A program made the translations under genes and the position numbers. Below the pieces are notes generated by a model. That model was not told where the DNA came from. It saw only the letters and a list, made by a program, of their open reading frames with translations, and ran no database searches. This document shows, in pieces, positions 46,764-57,434 of a stretch of 64,000 bases of DNA. Each line of letters begins with the position of its first letter. Within the stretch, counting starts at the first letter, position 1. Source of the DNA: Exilibacterium sp. (GTDB lineage: Bacteria > Pseudomonadota > Gammaproteobacteria > Pseudomonadales > Cellvibrionaceae); contig JANQMH010000029.1 of assembly GCA_028280195.1 (NCBI GenBank), positions 1 to 64,000 of the forward strand, in the 5' to 3' direction.

Positions 46764-48101
46764 TGATAGTAGCTCATCTCTCTTCGCCTCCATCACCCCC
46801 TGATCTCCCCGCGCTTCCACATTCAGCCTGACCACAGGTTCAGTGTTGGACATACGCAGATTAAAGCGCCAGTTGCCGAAGCTCATGGACAGGCCATCAG
46901 TGTGGTCGACCTCATCAGCCCGCTCCTGATAGTGACGCTCTATATGCTCGAGCAGCAGTTTGGGGTCGGCAACGCGGTTATTGATTTCACCGCTGCAGGG
47001 GAAGGCAGCCATGCGGTCGCTGACCAGCTGTGACAGCGTTTTGCCGGTCTGGCCCAGCAGCTCGACCACCAGCAGCCAGGGAATCATACCGCTGTCACAG
47101 TAGGCGAAGTCTCTGAAATAATGATGTGCGCTCATTTCACCGCCATAGACCGCATCCTCGGCGCGCATACGCTCCTTGATAAAAGCATGCCCGGTTTTGC
47201 TCTGCACCGGTAGGCCGCCCATGCCTTCAACTACGGCGATGGTATTCCAGGTCAGGCGCGGATCGTGCACCACCTTGGCACCGGGGTTTTTGCTGAGAAA
47301 GGCCTCGGCCAGTAGGCCCACCACATAATAGCCCTCAATGAACCTGCCGCACTCGTCAAAGAAGAAGCAGCGATCGAAATCGCCGTCCCAGGCAACACCC
47401 AGATCGGCCCCGCTGGCCTTGACGGCCTCGCTGGTGGATGCCCGATTCTCAGGCAGCAGCGGATTGGGTATACCGTTGGGGAAGTTGCCATCGGCTCGAT
47501 GATTGACCTTGACAAACTCAAACGGGAGCGAAGCCTCAAGCGCATCTATGACCATGCCGGCGCCGCCGTTGCCGGCATTGACGACAATCTTCATAGGCTT
47601 TAGCGCCGCCACATCCACATAACCGAGCAGGTGGCGGATATAGGTATCGCGCGCGTCGAGCGCACTGACCCGCCCCTTGACCGATGCTGCGGTAAAATCC
47701 CCCGCCTCGGCCAGACGCTGAATCTCCTTGAGCCCGGTGTCGCCGCTGATGGGCCTGGCTCCCTTGCGCACCAGCTTCATGCCATTATAGTCCATGGGAT
47801 TGTGGCTGGCGGTTACGCAGATGCCGCCATCTACCCCCTGGTCAAAGGTACCAAAGTAAACCTCCTCAGTGCCGCACTGGCCGATATGCAGTACATCGGC
47901 GCCCATGGCGGTAATACCGCGCACCAGCGCCTCAGTCAGCGATGGGCTGGTGAGGCGAATATCATGACCCACCAGAACCTTTTTGGCATTTAGGTAAGCG
48001 GCAAAAGCACAGCCGATCCGATAGGCAACCTCATCATTCAACTGCTGCGGCACCTGCCCGCGTATATCGTAGGCCTTAAAACAGGTTATTGCTTGACTCA
48101 C
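46746..48101 (-). CDS. manB: phosphomannomutase (CpsG/ManB type)
   Basis: A 451-residue phosphohexomutase. N-terminal [11 protein letters not shown], catalytic Ser loop [15 protein letters not shown], Mg site [11 protein letters not shown], sugar loop [12 protein letters not shown] and phosphate-binding [17 protein letters not shown]. It makes mannose-1-phosphate (and possibly glucose-1-phosphate) for nucleotide sugars. It sits upstream of galU on the same strand, consistent with exopolysaccharide or LPS precursor supply. Confidence 0.93.
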   Translation of the reverse strand: MSQAITCFKAYDIRGQVPQQLNDEVAYRIGCAFAAYLNAKKVLVGHDIRLTSPSLTEALVRGITAMGADVLHIGQCGTEEVYFGTFDQGVDGGICVTASHNPMDYNGMKLVRKGARPISGDTGLKEIQRLAEAGDFTAASVKGRVSALDARDTYIRHLLGYVDVAALKPMKIVVNAGNGGAGMVIDALEASLPFEFVKVNHRADGNFPNGIPNPLLPENRASTSEAVKASGADLGVAWDGDFDRCFFFDECGRFIEGYYVVGLLAEAFLSKNPGAKVVHDPRLTWNTIAVVEGMGGLPVQSKTGHAFIKERMRAEDAVYGGEMSAHHYFRDFAYCDSGMIPWLLVVELLGQTGKTLSQLVSDRMAAFPCSGEINNRVADPKLLLEHIERHYQERADEVDHTDGLSMSFGNWRFNLRMSNTEPVVRLNVEARGDQGVMEAKRDELLSLITSH

Positions 48102-48177
48102 ATGGATGTCCTTTTTACTTTATATTATTCATTGACGCCCTTTTATTGCTTTTACTTAAACATACGCTATTTATATG

Positions 48178-48356
48178 GGTGTCCTCTTTATACTCTTTAT
48201 ATGGGTGTCCTCTTTATAGTCCCTTTATAGTCTGTCCCATAGGGATGTTCTTATTTATAATATTTTTATAGTTCAAATGGGTGTCCTTTTTAGGCTTTTT
48301 TTTAGGCTCAAATGGGTGTCCTTTTTAGGCTCCTTCAAATGGGCAAATGGGTGTCC
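48178..48356 (-). repeat. GGACACCC repeat cluster 5 (five copies, minus orientation)
   Basis: Exact gggtgtcc at 48178, 48203, 48279, 48314 and 48349. Two local units: ttatatgggtgtcctcttta and caaatgggtgtcctttttag. The cluster fills the 326-nt gap between manB start and galU stop. A related tggatgtcc overlaps the manB start region at about 48102. Confidence 0.92.
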
Positions 48357-48427
48357 TCATTTAGGCTTTTTTAGGCTAATCGACAAGTCGCTTTCAGCGG
48401 CCCGGCTTTCTTTGTGCTCGATGTCAT

Positions 48428-49264
48428 TTAGGCGTCTCGATAGATGTTTTCGAACACATAGTTGGTAGCTTCCACGAACCCGGCAACGCTGCCGCAGTCA
48501 AAGCGCCGGCCGCTGAATTTGTAAGCCATGACACAGCCGTTTTTAGCCTGAGTCAGCAGCGCGTCGGTAATCTGTACCTCGCCATTTTTGCCAGGCGGGG
48601 TGTGTTCGATGATATCGAAGATATCGGGCGTGAGGATATAACGGCCGATAATGGCCAGGTTACTCGGCGCATCTTCCAGAGCGGGTTTCTCTACCATATC
48701 GCTGACCTGATAGAGGTTACCCTTGATCTGCTCACCGCGGATAACACCGAATTTGTGGATGTCCTCATCGGGGACTTCCTGAATGGCGACGATACTGCAG
48801 CGGAACTGGCGGTAGAGCTTCACCATCTGTGCCAGTACACCCTCGCCACCGTCGCCATCGGGCAGGCACAGATCATCCGACAATACGACCCCAAAGGGTT
48901 CGTCCCCGATCAGGCGGCGGCCGTTGAGGATGGCGTCCCCTAGGCCGCGCATTTCAGTCTGCCGGGTATAGGAGACCCGGGCCTTGTCCATCACCTCGCG
49001 AATCGATACCAGGTACTGCTCCTTGGAGGTGCCGGCAATCTGGTGCTCGAGTTCATAGCTGACATCGAAATGATCGGCGATGGAGCGCTTGCCGCGACCG
49101 GTAACAAAGCCGATTTCATCCAACCCGGCCTCCAGCGCCTCCTCCACACCATACTGTACTAGGGGCTTATTCACCACCGGCAGCATTTCCTTGGGCATGG
49201 CCTTGGTGGCCGGTAAAAACCGCGTGCCGTAACCAGCTACGGGGAATAAACATTTTTTTATCAT
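48428..49264 (-). CDS. galU: UTP--glucose-1-phosphate uridylyltransferase
   Basis: A 278-residue enzyme making UDP-glucose. Motifs: PVAGYGTRFLPATKAMPKEM, YGVEEALEAGLDEIGFVTGR, GVVLSDDLCL and EKPALEDAPSNLAIIGRYIL. Length is that of bacterial GalU. Confidence 0.97.
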   Translation of the reverse strand: MIKKCLFPVAGYGTRFLPATKAMPKEMLPVVNKPLVQYGVEEALEAGLDEIGFVTGRGKRSIADHFDVSYELEHQIAGTSKEQYLVSIREVMDKARVSYTRQTEMRGLGDAILNGRRLIGDEPFGVVLSDDLCLPDGDGGEGVLAQMVKLYRQFRCSIVAIQEVPDEDIHKFGVIRGEQIKGNLYQVSDMVEKPALEDAPSNLAIIGRYILTPDIFDIIEHTPPGKNGEVQITDALLTQAKNGCVMAYKFSGRRFDCGSVAGFVEATNYVFENIYRDA

Positions 49265-49489
49265 GGAGGTTACCTTGCTTCTTTATGTTGTAGCAGTACA
49301 GCACCGCCGGCCACCGCCTGCGCGATATACCGCGCCGAATATACCATAGTTGCCCAAAATACATACCCGCATGGGGCCCTCGAAATACTAGACAAGCCGC
49401 AAACAGCCGGTAGAATGGGCTCCCTTTGCTACTCTGGGCATCGCCAGGGGTAGATACTCAGACGTCAGAGTCAAACTCAGAGTTAAACC

Positions 49490-50023
49490 ATGGATTGCAG
49501 AGATACCGGACAGAGACAGAGCGCCTACGACCGCGATGCACTCTTGGAGTGCGGCCACGGCCGTCTATTTGGCCCGGGCAACGCCCAACTGCCGATTCCC
49601 AATATGCTGATGTTCGACCGCATCACCCATATCAGCGCCGAAGGCGGCAAGTACGGCAAGGGTGAAATCATTGCCGCGCTGGATATCCGCCCCGACCTGT
49701 GGTTTTTCGACTGCCACTTTCCCGGCGACCCGGTCATGCCCGGTTGCCTGGGCCTGGATGCGATGTGGCAGCTGGTGGGCTTTTTTCTCGCCTGGAAGGG
49801 CAATGAAGGGCGCGGGCGGGCACTGGGCTCCGGCGAGGTAAAGTTTACCGGGCAGATACTACCCAGTGCCAAACTGGTGACTTACCATCTGCACCTGAGA
49901 CGGGTCATCGAGCGCAAGCTGACAATGGGTATTGCCGACGGCATCGTTGCTGTAGATGACAGAGAAATCTTCTTTGCCAAGGGCCTGCGGGTTGGCTTGT
50001 TCAGTAATTCAGATACGTTCTAA
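49490..50023 (+). CDS. fabA: 3-hydroxydecanoyl-ACP dehydratase/isomerase
   Basis: A 177-residue hot-dog enzyme introducing the double bond in unsaturated fatty acid synthesis. Catalytic H76 in [14 protein letters not shown] and D90 in [11 protein letters not shown]. It precedes fabB by 129 nt in the usual fabAB order. A 225-nt region upstream, shared with galU, contains its promoter; no operator was identified. Confidence 0.97.
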   Translation: MDCRDTGQRQSAYDRDALLECGHGRLFGPGNAQLPIPNMLMFDRITHISAEGGKYGKGEIIAALDIRPDLWFFDCHFPGDPVMPGCLGLDAMWQLVGFFLAWKGNEGRGRALGSGEVKFTGQILPSAKLVTYHLHLRRVIERKLTMGIADGIVAVDDREIFFAKGLRVGLFSNSDTF

Positions 50024-50152
50024 CCCGCCGGGTCACCGTATAAGCCGTGTGCCTCCCATTTGGGGACTACCCACAGCCTGTGCCATAATCCCCACGGTTC
50101 AAAGGATAACTGCCGGGTGCGCAGGGCGCCCTGAGTATTCAAGAGGTAGTCT

Positions 50153-51373
50153 ATGAAACGCGTTGTTGTGACCGGTATGGGCATCGTTTCCTGTCTGGGT
50201 AATGATGTGGCCACGGTCTTAGACACCCTTCGCGAAGGCCGCTCTGGCATTCGCTATAAAGAACAGTACCGCGAAATGGGCTTTCGCAGCCTGGTGGCAG
50301 GCAGCGTGGATATCGACTTTACCGACTATATCGACCGCAAGGTCCTGCGGTTTATGGGCGATGCGGCGGGCTATGCCTATGTTTCCATGCAGCAGGCCAT
50401 TGACGATGCCGGCCTCGAGCAGGGGCAGGTTTCCAATGAGCGCACGGGGCTGATCATGGGCTCGGGCGGCGCCTCTTCCGAGAATCAGGTTGAAGCGGCC
50501 GATATCCTGCGCGATCGCGGTATCCGCAGGGTGGGCCCCTATCGGGTGACCCAGACCATGGGCAGCACCACGTCGGCCTGCCTGGCGACGCCGTTTAAGA
50601 TCAAGGGCGTCAATTATTCCATTTCCTCAGCCTGCGCCACCAGCGCCCACTGCATCGGCAATGCCATGGAACAGATACAACTGGGCAAACAGGACATCGT
50701 TTTTGCCGGCGGCGGCGAGGAAGAACACTGGACTATGAGTTCGCTGTTCGACGCCATGGGCGCACTGTCGACCAAGTACAACGACACGCCGGAGAAGGCC
50801 TCGCGCCCCTACGACGAGAATCGTGACGGCTTCGTCATCGCCGGCGGCGGCGGCTGCCTGGTACTGGAAGAACTCGAGCATGCACGGGCCCGCGGCGCTA
50901 AGATCCATGCGGAATTGGTGGGCTATGCCGCCAATTCTGACGGCTATGATATGGTCGCCCCCTCAGGCGAGGGCGCTGCGCGTTGTATGGCCATGGCCAT
51001 GGCCGCCGTGAATGGGGATATCAGCTATATCAATACCCACGGCACCAGCACACCGGTGGGTGATATGGCCGAACTGCGGGCACTGCGACAGGTGTTCGGC
51101 AGCGATATGCCACTGATCAGTTCCACTAAATCCCTGACCGGCCACTCCCTCGGTGCAACCGGTGTTCAGGAGGCCATTTACAGCCTGTTGATGCAGCAGC
51201 ACAACTTCGTAGCAGCCTCCGCCAATATCGACACGCTCGACCCCGAAGCCGAGGGGCTGCCTATTGTGACCGAGCGCCGAGATGAGGTCAGCCTCGAGCG
51301 AGTGATGTCTAACAGCTTTGGCTTTGGCGGCACGAATGCCTGCCTGGTATTCCAGCGTTACCGCCCGGCCTGA
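50153..51373 (+). CDS. fabB: 3-oxoacyl-ACP synthase I
   Basis: A 406-residue condensing enzyme for unsaturated fatty acids. Catalytic triad: C161 in [12 protein letters not shown], His in [11 protein letters not shown] and His in [11 protein letters not shown]. Completes the FabA/FabB pathway. Its last 16 nt overlap the convergent RmlD-like gene. Confidence 0.97.
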   Translation: MKRVVVTGMGIVSCLGNDVATVLDTLREGRSGIRYKEQYREMGFRSLVAGSVDIDFTDYIDRKVLRFMGDAAGYAYVSMQQAIDDAGLEQGQVSNERTGLIMGSGGASSENQVEAADILRDRGIRRVGPYRVTQTMGSTTSACLATPFKIKGVNYSISSACATSAHCIGNAMEQIQLGKQDIVFAGGGEEEHWTMSSLFDAMGALSTKYNDTPEKASRPYDENRDGFVIAGGGGCLVLEELEHARARGAKIHAELVGYAANSDGYDMVAPSGEGAARCMAMAMAAVNGDISYINTHGTSTPVGDMAELRALRQVFGSDMPLISSTKSLTGHSLGATGVQEAIYSLLMQQHNFVAASANIDTLDPEAEGLPIVTERRDEVSLERVMSNSFGFGGTNACLVFQRYRPA

Positions 51374-52257
51374 TCCCCGGAAACCGCCTCATCCACTCCC
51401 AGACATAAAGCCACCGCCCTGGGCAGGTCGCGGCGCCAGGTGCGCGCCTGGATGCCGAAATTGTCGCGGCAGCGGCGGCCACTGAGTACCGCACTGGGCA
51501 CCGGCTGTGCCTGTTCATTGTCTACCTCTTTGACGACACCTTTAAGCTCACCACACCGCTGCAGCAGCCTCGCCAGTTGCTGGGCAAACTCTGCCTCACT
51601 GCAGGGGTCGCCGCTGCTGTAGTGCATCACCCCCCAGTTGTCGGCGCCACAAAGCATCTGTTTGACCATCGCCACCAGTACCCGGCCGACATCGGCCATA
51701 AACGTGGGTGTCCCGCGAACGGCGCCGCGAACGGCGGGGTCGACGACCACCTCCTGGCCGGAGGACAATCGCCGCACCAGGCGCGGCAGCAAATTGTCAC
51801 CCTGGATGCCAATCAGCCAGCTCAGGCGCAGGGTGATATGATGGACCAGCTTGTCGGCAAAAATCCGCTCCGCTTCGCGCAGCGCTCGACCCATGGCATC
51901 CACCGGTGAAGGCTGATCAGACTCGTCATAGGCGGTTTTATTTTCGCCGCCAAAGACCCGGTGACTGGACAGATGGACAACGCAGATATTCAGTTCGGTA
52001 CAAGGCCGCACCAAGGCCTTGGCAGCATTGACCAGCAGCGCCCGATGCTGCTTTTCCGCCAACTCGCACCAGGCCAGGGTATTGATAAGGATATTGGGCT
52101 GCTGCTCGCGCAGATAGCGGTCCACCGCTCGGCGGTCGCCCCAGGCCAGCTCTTCGGGGTGTGGCCGCAACAAGGTGAAGGTTTCCTGCTCCAGCACATG
52201 GCTAAGCGCCGATCCCAAGGGCGAATAGGCATCCGTCAGCAGCAGCTTATAGGCCAA
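51358..52257 (-). CDS. RmlD-like sugar-nucleotide reductase (SDR family)
   Basis: A 299-residue protein resembling dTDP-4-dehydrorhamnose reductase: [17 protein letters not shown] at the nucleotide-binding end, [35 protein letters not shown] and [14 protein letters not shown]. The usual TG(x)GQLG loop is altered, and the catalytic YxxxK is not clear, so activity may differ. No rml neighbours are present. Confidence 0.72.
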   Translation of the reverse strand: MAYKLLLTDAYSPLGSALSHVLEQETFTLLRPHPEELAWGDRRAVDRYLREQQPNILINTLAWCELAEKQHRALLVNAAKALVRPCTELNICVVHLSSHRVFGGENKTAYDESDQPSPVDAMGRALREAERIFADKLVHHITLRLSWLIGIQGDNLLPRLVRRLSSGQEVVVDPAVRGAVRGTPTFMADVGRVLVAMVKQMLCGADNWGVMHYSSGDPCSEAEFAQQLARLLQRCGELKGVVKEVDNEQAQPVPSAVLSGRRCRDNFGIQARTWRRDLPRAVALCLGVDEAVSGDQAGR

Positions 52258-52359
52258 GAGATTGATCCGTTACAGTTACCGGGACAGGGCCCGCCCATCC
52301 CGACAGGCAGGCCCTCTTTGATTAATTATTAGCCAAAGGGCGGCGGTCTCAGGTCATCA

Positions 52360-52902
52360 TTAGAAGGGGATATCGTCGTCGAAATTATCGAAACTCTGCG
52401 CCGCCTGCGGCTGTGCAGCCGGCTGCCGGGGAGCGGCGGCGGGAGCACCCTGCTGCGCCGGCGCCTGCTGGGCGGGCGGCTGTTGCGGAGGCGTACCCTG
52501 CTGCGGCGCGCCGTAACCCTGCTGCATGCCCGGGTTCATGCCCATGCCCTGCCCCTCAGCGCTGCCGCGGCTGTCCAGCATCTGCATTTCATTGGCGACA
52601 ATTTCCGTCGTGTAACGGTCCTGGCCGCTCTGATCCTGCCATTTGCGCGTACGCAGTGAACCCTCGATATAGACCTTGCCGCCCTTGCGCAGGTATTCCC
52701 CGGCGATCTCCGCCAGACGGTTGAAAAAAACAATGCGATGCCATTCCGTGCGCTCCTGCGGCTGGCCGGTTTGCTTGTCCTTCCAGGTTTCGGATGTCGC
52801 CAGGCTGATATTGGTTACCGCGCCGCCCGACGGCATGTAGCGGGTTTCCGGATCCTGGCCGCAATTGCCGATCAGGATGACTTTATTCACTCCCCTTGCC
52901 AT
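52360..52902 (-). CDS. ssb: single-stranded DNA-binding protein
   Basis: A 180-residue OB-fold protein ([40 protein letters not shown]), a Gln/Pro/Ala-rich linker and the acidic tip DDDIPF that binds partner proteins. Gammaproteobacterial position beside a YajR-type transporter. Confidence 0.97.
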   Translation of the reverse strand: MARGVNKVILIGNCGQDPETRYMPSGGAVTNISLATSETWKDKQTGQPQERTEWHRIVFFNRLAEIAGEYLRKGGKVYIEGSLRTRKWQDQSGQDRYTTEIVANEMQMLDSRGSAEGQGMGMNPGMQQGYGAPQQGTPPQQPPAQQAPAQQGAPAAAPRQPAAQPQAAQSFDNFDDDIPF

Positions 52903-53039
52903 GATGCTCTCCTGTGTCTGCCAATCGTCATAACATTAACTCTTAACTCACGGATTCTTAACATATATGCCCTTGCAAAACGCTAAGCGGGTGTTCTTTA
53001 AAATCCAATAGCACAGCTTACACCAGGAGGGCCCCGGCG

Positions 53040-54395
53040 TCAGCTGCCCTGCAGATCTTCAATTGCCGAGCGGTCGAATAGCCGCTTGTCCACTTTCAGA
53101 TAAGCCGCGCGCTCATCCTCGATAATCACCACCTCTTCGACGCCGGGGATATTGAGCATTTTCGATTTCGCGGCCCCCAGATTGGCATCGGCCAGAGGCA
53201 CCCAGACACTGGTTAAAAACCGCGGTGGCTGCATCGAAGCAGCGATCAGCAGCCAGCTCAAAACCAGCAGTGCGGAACAGCCAAATACCCAGCCGGCACC
53301 GGCAAATTGAAGCAGCGCACCGCCGCTAACGCCACCGGCAAAAGCACCGAGAAACTGGCTGGTGGAGTAGATACCCGAGGCGGTGCCCTTACTGCCGGCC
53401 GGCGCCACCTTGCTCATCAGCGACGGTAGCGTTGCCTCGAGCAGGTTGAAGGCCATAAAGAACAAAAACAGGGCGGCCAGCGCCCACTGCGGCCGCTGCT
53501 GCCACCAAACCAGCGCTACCAGCACGGCGCCCAGCAGTGCCACAGCCCCCAGGAATACGGTTTTCATCTTACGGCGGCGTTCGGCCAGCAACATAAACGG
53601 CAACATGGCCACAAAGGCCGATACCAGCAGCGGCAGGTAGACCTGCCAGTGCCGCTCCCGCGCCAGGCCCAAGTCGTTTTCGAGCATGGTTGGCAACACC
53701 ACAAAGCTGGCCATTAGCACAAAGTGCAGGCAGAAAATACCCCAGTTTAAACGCAGTAACTCGGGGTGTTTCAAAGTGCGGCCCAGCAGCATCGGCACCG
53801 CCCCGGCATCGCGACGCGCCACGCCCAGGGCGCCCGCGGGGATCACACGCAGAGCCAGCACCAGGCCCACGAGGGCAAACAGCGCGGTAAGCCAGAACAC
53901 GCCGGCGAGGCCGGCCAGGCTGGTGACAATGGGCCCCAGCACCAGTGCAATGGAGAATGAAAGGCCGATAGAAGCACCGATGGCCGCCATGGCCTTGGTG
54001 CGGTTCTGCTCCGAGGTCAAATCCGCCACCAGCGCCATAATGACCCCGGCAATGGCGCCTCCGCCCTGCAGGCAGCGGCCGAGAATCAGGCCGTATACAG
54101 ATTCCGCAGTGGCCGCTACCACACTGCCGACGGCAAACAGCAGCAGGCCCACAGCAATCAGAGGTTTGCGCCCCCAGCGATCTGAGAGCATGCCGAAAGG
54201 GATCTGCAATAACGCCTGGCTGAAACCATAGATACCCAGCGCCAGGCCCAGCAGCAGCGGCGTGCTGCCGGCATAGTCGGTGCCGTAAAGCGTCAGTACC
54301 GGCAGCACCATAAACAGGCCCAGCATACGGAACGCGTACAGCGCGGCCAGAGAGGCTACGGCGCGGCGTTCAAACGAACTGGATACTGTCTCCAC
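53040..54395 (-). CDS. yajR: MFS transporter with C-terminal YAM-like domain (YajR type)
   Basis: A 451-residue transporter with 12 predicted helices, MFS motif A (GMLSDRWGRKPLIAVGLLLF) and a soluble C-terminal ~60 residues (NIPGVEEVVIIEDERAAYLK) of the ferredoxin-like type seen in E. coli YajR. The substrate is unknown. In relatives it lies between uvrA and ssb; here about 5 kb separates it from uvrA. Confidence 0.9.
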   Translation of the reverse strand: METVSSSFERRAVASLAALYAFRMLGLFMVLPVLTLYGTDYAGSTPLLLGLALGIYGFSQALLQIPFGMLSDRWGRKPLIAVGLLLFAVGSVVAATAESVYGLILGRCLQGGGAIAGVIMALVADLTSEQNRTKAMAAIGASIGLSFSIALVLGPIVTSLAGLAGVFWLTALFALVGLVLALRVIPAGALGVARRDAGAVPMLLGRTLKHPELLRLNWGIFCLHFVLMASFVVLPTMLENDLGLARERHWQVYLPLLVSAFVAMLPFMLLAERRRKMKTVFLGAVALLGAVLVALVWWQQRPQWALAALFLFFMAFNLLEATLPSLMSKVAPAGSKGTASGIYSTSQFLGAFAGGVSGGALLQFAGAGWVFGCSALLVLSWLLIAASMQPPRFLTSVWVPLADANLGAAKSKMLNIPGVEEVVIIEDERAAYLKVDKRLFDRSAIEDLQGS

Positions 54396-54516
54396 GAATA
54401 CGATACTTATCAGAGCTGGGGCGGTTACGGTAAAAAGCCCGGCATTTTAGCAGCCGCCCAGTTTTATCGATAGATGCTTTGTCGACAGTCAGCTGTGCCG
54501 GTACCGCAGCTGCCGG

Positions 54517-55173
54517 CTAGAACTGTAGTAGTGCCTGAAAACGACTGTCAGAAAAAACCGCCCGCAGGGCGCCGCGCCACAGCTGCTCGATATCGGCCGC
54601 ATTGGTCTTAAGGGTCTGCAACGGCGCCGTTGCCGGTACACTGGCGTTCTCGCGGATAAAATCTGCTGGATAATCCAGCTTCAAAATGACCTCTGGGCCG
54701 CTGTCAGGATGGGAAACATGGACGATAAACTGCGCTGCCGCAGGGTCATCTACGCCTGATTGAAGGATAAATCCGTAGCGCTTGATCAGGATGACGAGCT
54801 GTGCTTCGTCGGTTGAGGTAAAATATGTCACGCGCTCAAGGCGCTCGGCGCGCTCTCGGAGCGCGGCGATGACCAGTGGCTCCACGGCAACGCCCGCTGC
54901 CTTGGCGGTGGCGTGGATATCCTTGCCGATTCCCTCGTCGATGGCAATACCGATAGCGACGCCAGCCGCTCCCATAGACGACGACAACATCATGCCTGCC
55001 CCGGCCCCCTTGCCGCTGAAACGTGTGCGATTGGGCTCAGCGAATTCGACAGCGATATTGACAGTATTGAGGGTGTCCGTTTTAAGGGGCTTTGTCGGCG
55101 CACAACCGGCGAGTAGAGCACAAGCGCAAAACGCCGGCAGTGGGAACAGGGCTTTCAGGAGACGAAGGGGCAT
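54517..55173 (-). CDS. putative lipoprotein with glycine-zipper segment
   Basis: A 218-residue protein with lipobox LLAGC (C at residue 24). A Gly/Ala-rich segment follows (GKGAGAGMMLSSSMGAAGVA, continuing GIAIDEGIG), then a soluble domain with no recognised family. It is the last gene of a minus-strand pair with the methyltransferase, 16 nt downstream of its stop. Function unknown. Confidence 0.72.
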   Translation of the reverse strand: MPLRLLKALFPLPAFCACALLAGCAPTKPLKTDTLNTVNIAVEFAEPNRTRFSGKGAGAGMMLSSSMGAAGVAIGIAIDEGIGKDIHATAKAAGVAVEPLVIAALRERAERLERVTYFTSTDEAQLVILIKRYGFILQSGVDDPAAAQFIVHVSHPDSGPEVILKLDYPADFIRENASVPATAPLQTLKTNAADIEQLWRGALRAVFSDSRFQALLQF

Positions 55174-55189
55174 TGTAAGGCCATTCCAG

Positions 55190-56023
55190 TCAGAGCTTGC
55201 GCCCTACAGCTTGGATCCAGGCCGATACCGAAATTGCCCGGGGATCACGGGCAAAGGCTTCCCAGGCTTTGGCATGCTCGTCGATTTCGCCGGGCTGACA
55301 CCAGCCGAGTTCTAAGTACTGTGCTTCCAGAACCTCGCTCTGCAGCCGGTTATTTAGCCCCACAAAGGCCATCAGTTCCTCGCGCGTGGTGCGCTGGTCG
55401 GTGCTGGCATCGACAGAAAGGACCTCACAGCCGACTTCGTGCAGGAATTCCTTCAGGCGCCGCCCGCCTGCCGGTTCGTGGCCGTTGTGGGCACGGATTC
55501 TCATATAGAGTTCGAGGCTGTGCTCCAGCACGGGATTCAGCGGGTAAAACAAATCGCCCTGGTGATCAAACTCCTTGAGCCCGATAATGCCGCTTGGGCG
55601 CAGTACGCGGTACATTTCTTCAATCACCGCATAAGGCCGGGCCAGGCTGCCCAAGACCGCCGAAGCGAACACGATATCGAAGCTGGCATCGGCATAGGGC
55701 AGCTGGTAGACATCGCCTTGCAAAAACTCCACATTATCGACGCCGTGCTCAGCGGCATAAACCTGGGCCTCGGCAAACTGCGATGGTTCGCGATCCACAC
55801 CCACGGCCCGACCACCGGGCATCCGTTGGGCAAAGCCCAGAGTAAGGCTGCCGGGTCCACAGCCGCAATCGAGCAGTTGCAGGCCGGGCTTGAGCCAGGG
55901 CAACATAAAGGCGCCGTGCTTTTCCACCGTACGCGCCTTCATCCAGCCCATGGCGCCATCGCCGTAGCCAAGGGTATAGTTTTCAGAGTCCGCAGTAGGA
56001 AGGCTTTCAGTTTCGTTGTCCAT
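55190..56023 (-). CDS. class I SAM-dependent methyltransferase
   Basis: A 277-residue enzyme with Rossmann motif I LLDCGCGPGSLTLGFA, motif II VGVDREPSQ, post-motif FLQGDVYQLPYADASFDIVFA and ASAVLGSLARPYAVIEEMYRVL. It belongs to the UbiE/Methyltransf_11-like group; substrate unknown. It lies in the accessory block between yajR and uvrA. Confidence 0.85.
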   Translation of the reverse strand: MDNETESLPTADSENYTLGYGDGAMGWMKARTVEKHGAFMLPWLKPGLQLLDCGCGPGSLTLGFAQRMPGGRAVGVDREPSQFAEAQVYAAEHGVDNVEFLQGDVYQLPYADASFDIVFASAVLGSLARPYAVIEEMYRVLRPSGIIGLKEFDHQGDLFYPLNPVLEHSLELYMRIRAHNGHEPAGGRRLKEFLHEVGCEVLSVDASTDQRTTREELMAFVGLNNRLQSEVLEAQYLELGWCQPGEIDEHAKAWEAFARDPRAISVSAWIQAVGRKL

Positions 56024-56105
56024 TGAGCCAAAATCCCGGTAAGTAAACTGAAGAAGTCAACAATGGCGCCAGAGTATACACGCCCTTACCGCAATCTCTC
56101 AATCG

Positions 56106-56374
56106 GGACACCCACCGCAGGTCGGCTCGTCAATCGGGACACCCACCGCAGGTCGGCTTGAACACTTCCTCAATTCAATGGAAAAAGTAAAGAAAGTAAA
56201 AGTACAAAGTAAAGGCAAAGTAAAAGGACACCCACAACTATTGTAATTTCATGCACTGATTTGTAATGCCGTCCATTGCTACTAACTTAACGTGGATGTC
56301 CTGTTTTTTTCCTTTTTTTCTCTAACTCTGTTTTTCTCTGCTTCTTCCTATCTTTTAACGTAACCTGGGTGTCC
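56106..56374. repeat. GGACACCC repeat cluster 6 (three plus, one minus)
   Basis: Exact cores at 56106, 56137, 56226 (plus) and 56367 (minus). The first two lie in a 31-nt tandem unit (56100-56130 and 56131-56158) containing caatcgggacacccaccgca. The later part is AT-rich and holds a degenerate ggatgtcc (about 56294). The cluster occupies the gap between the methyltransferase and the next small gene. Confidence 0.9.
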
Positions 56375-56413
56375 CGTCTTATTTGGTCTTATTACCTTCC
56401 GCCTTATTGGTTT

Positions 56414-56755
56414 TTATGCGACGCTCTCGGCATCTTCGTCCTCAAGCGGCTGCAAATAACCCTCGCCTTCGAGGTTCTCTAGGTTTATATCCGCTATACA
56501 GCGAACCTTGACATAGTTGAGCGTAAGTTCACCTTCTATATGAACGCTACCAGTTGCAGCTTCGAAATCAGCCTTGCTGATATCAGAGCGCTCCTGATCC
56601 ATTCTTACACCGAGATCCGTACCACCCTTGGTTTCAGTAAACTTGACAAAGACATAACCGCGGTCGATCTGGTCTTTAAAATCCTGCAGACCCTTACTGT
56701 TACTGCCATTGATAACGCGCTGCGGTTTGGTGAGAAACTCCACTAGCTCATTCAT
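56414..56755 (-). CDS. small acidic protein, paralog 1
   Basis: A 113-residue protein beginning MNELVEFLTKPQRVINGSNS and ending in an acidic tail (PLEDEDAESVA). It is clearly related to the next gene: both share FKDQIDRGYVFVKFTE-like, EGE...LNYVKC and INLENLEGEGYL stretches. No known family or catalytic motif was recognised. The start at 56755 is aligned with the paralog's start; an ATG at 56767 would add four residues. The short length suggests an intact small protein. Confidence 0.72.
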   Translation of the reverse strand: MNELVEFLTKPQRVINGSNSKGLQDFKDQIDRGYVFVKFTETKGGTDLGVRMDQERSDISKADFEAATGSVHIEGELTLNYVKVRCIADINLENLEGEGYLQPLEDEDAESVA

Positions 56756-56811
56756 TGTATTTTTCACTCCTGATTAATGTTAACTTCGCCAAATTAGTGC
56801 GGTAAAAACCT

Positions 56812-57243
56812 TTAGCTTGCCGATGTTGAATCCTTTTCAGCTTGCTCAGCTGATTCTTTTTCAGCTTCTTCATCCATAGCCTTGAACTTGGCCCTTGCCG
56901 CCTCATATTCAGCAGCTTCGGGCATCTCCTCCAAAGGCACCAAATAACCCTCACCTTCAAGGTTTTCCAGATTTACATCAGCCACCAGACGGCACTTCAC
57001 ATAGTTCAACCCAACTTCCCCCTCGAGGTGTACATTACCGGCGCCGTTTTCAAAATCGGCTTCTTCCCAATCGGAGGTTTCCGGGTCGGGGTGGATCGCG
57101 AGATCCAGGCTGCCATAGGGTTCGGTAAATTTGACAAATACATAGTCTTTATCAATTTGTTCCTTAAAAGCCTCCAGGCCCCTAAAATTGCCACCCCCGA
57201 CAATATGCTGCTTTTTGGTCAGTTGCTCTACAAGCTCGTTCAT
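56812..57243 (-). CDS. small acidic protein, paralog 2
   Basis: A 143-residue protein: MNELVEQLTKKQHIVGGGNF, then KEQIDKDYVFVKFTEPYGSL and VNLENLEGEGYLVPLEEMPE, followed by a Glu/Ala/Lys-rich tail (about residues 112-143). It has the same core as paralog 1, 56 nt downstream, so the two are tandem duplicates. Function is unknown; the pair sits next to the Y1 transposase. Confidence 0.75.
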   Translation of the reverse strand: MNELVEQLTKKQHIVGGGNFRGLEAFKEQIDKDYVFVKFTEPYGSLDLAIHPDPETSDWEEADFENGAGNVHLEGEVGLNYVKCRLVADVNLENLEGEGYLVPLEEMPEAAEYEAARAKFKAMDEEAEKESAEQAEKDSTSAS

Positions 57244-57357
57244 GAGAAAACCTCTCGGTAACCAGTCAACTAGAACGTATTATCTGGTAATAACGCGACG
57301 ACATTTCAAGCTGTAGCACTCTATATGGCAAATATTTTCAGCATATCCCTGCAAAAA

Positions 57358-57367
57358 AGACACCCAT
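57358..57367 (+). repeat. degenerate GGACACCC copy left of the transposase
   Basis: agacacccat, one mismatch from the core, 68-77 nt before the transposase start, in plus orientation. Confidence 0.6.
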
Positions 57368-57434
57368 CTTAGCAATTGACAACTGACAAATAGCACTGTA
57401 TATATAAACAGATTCACGATTAAGGAGAATCAAG

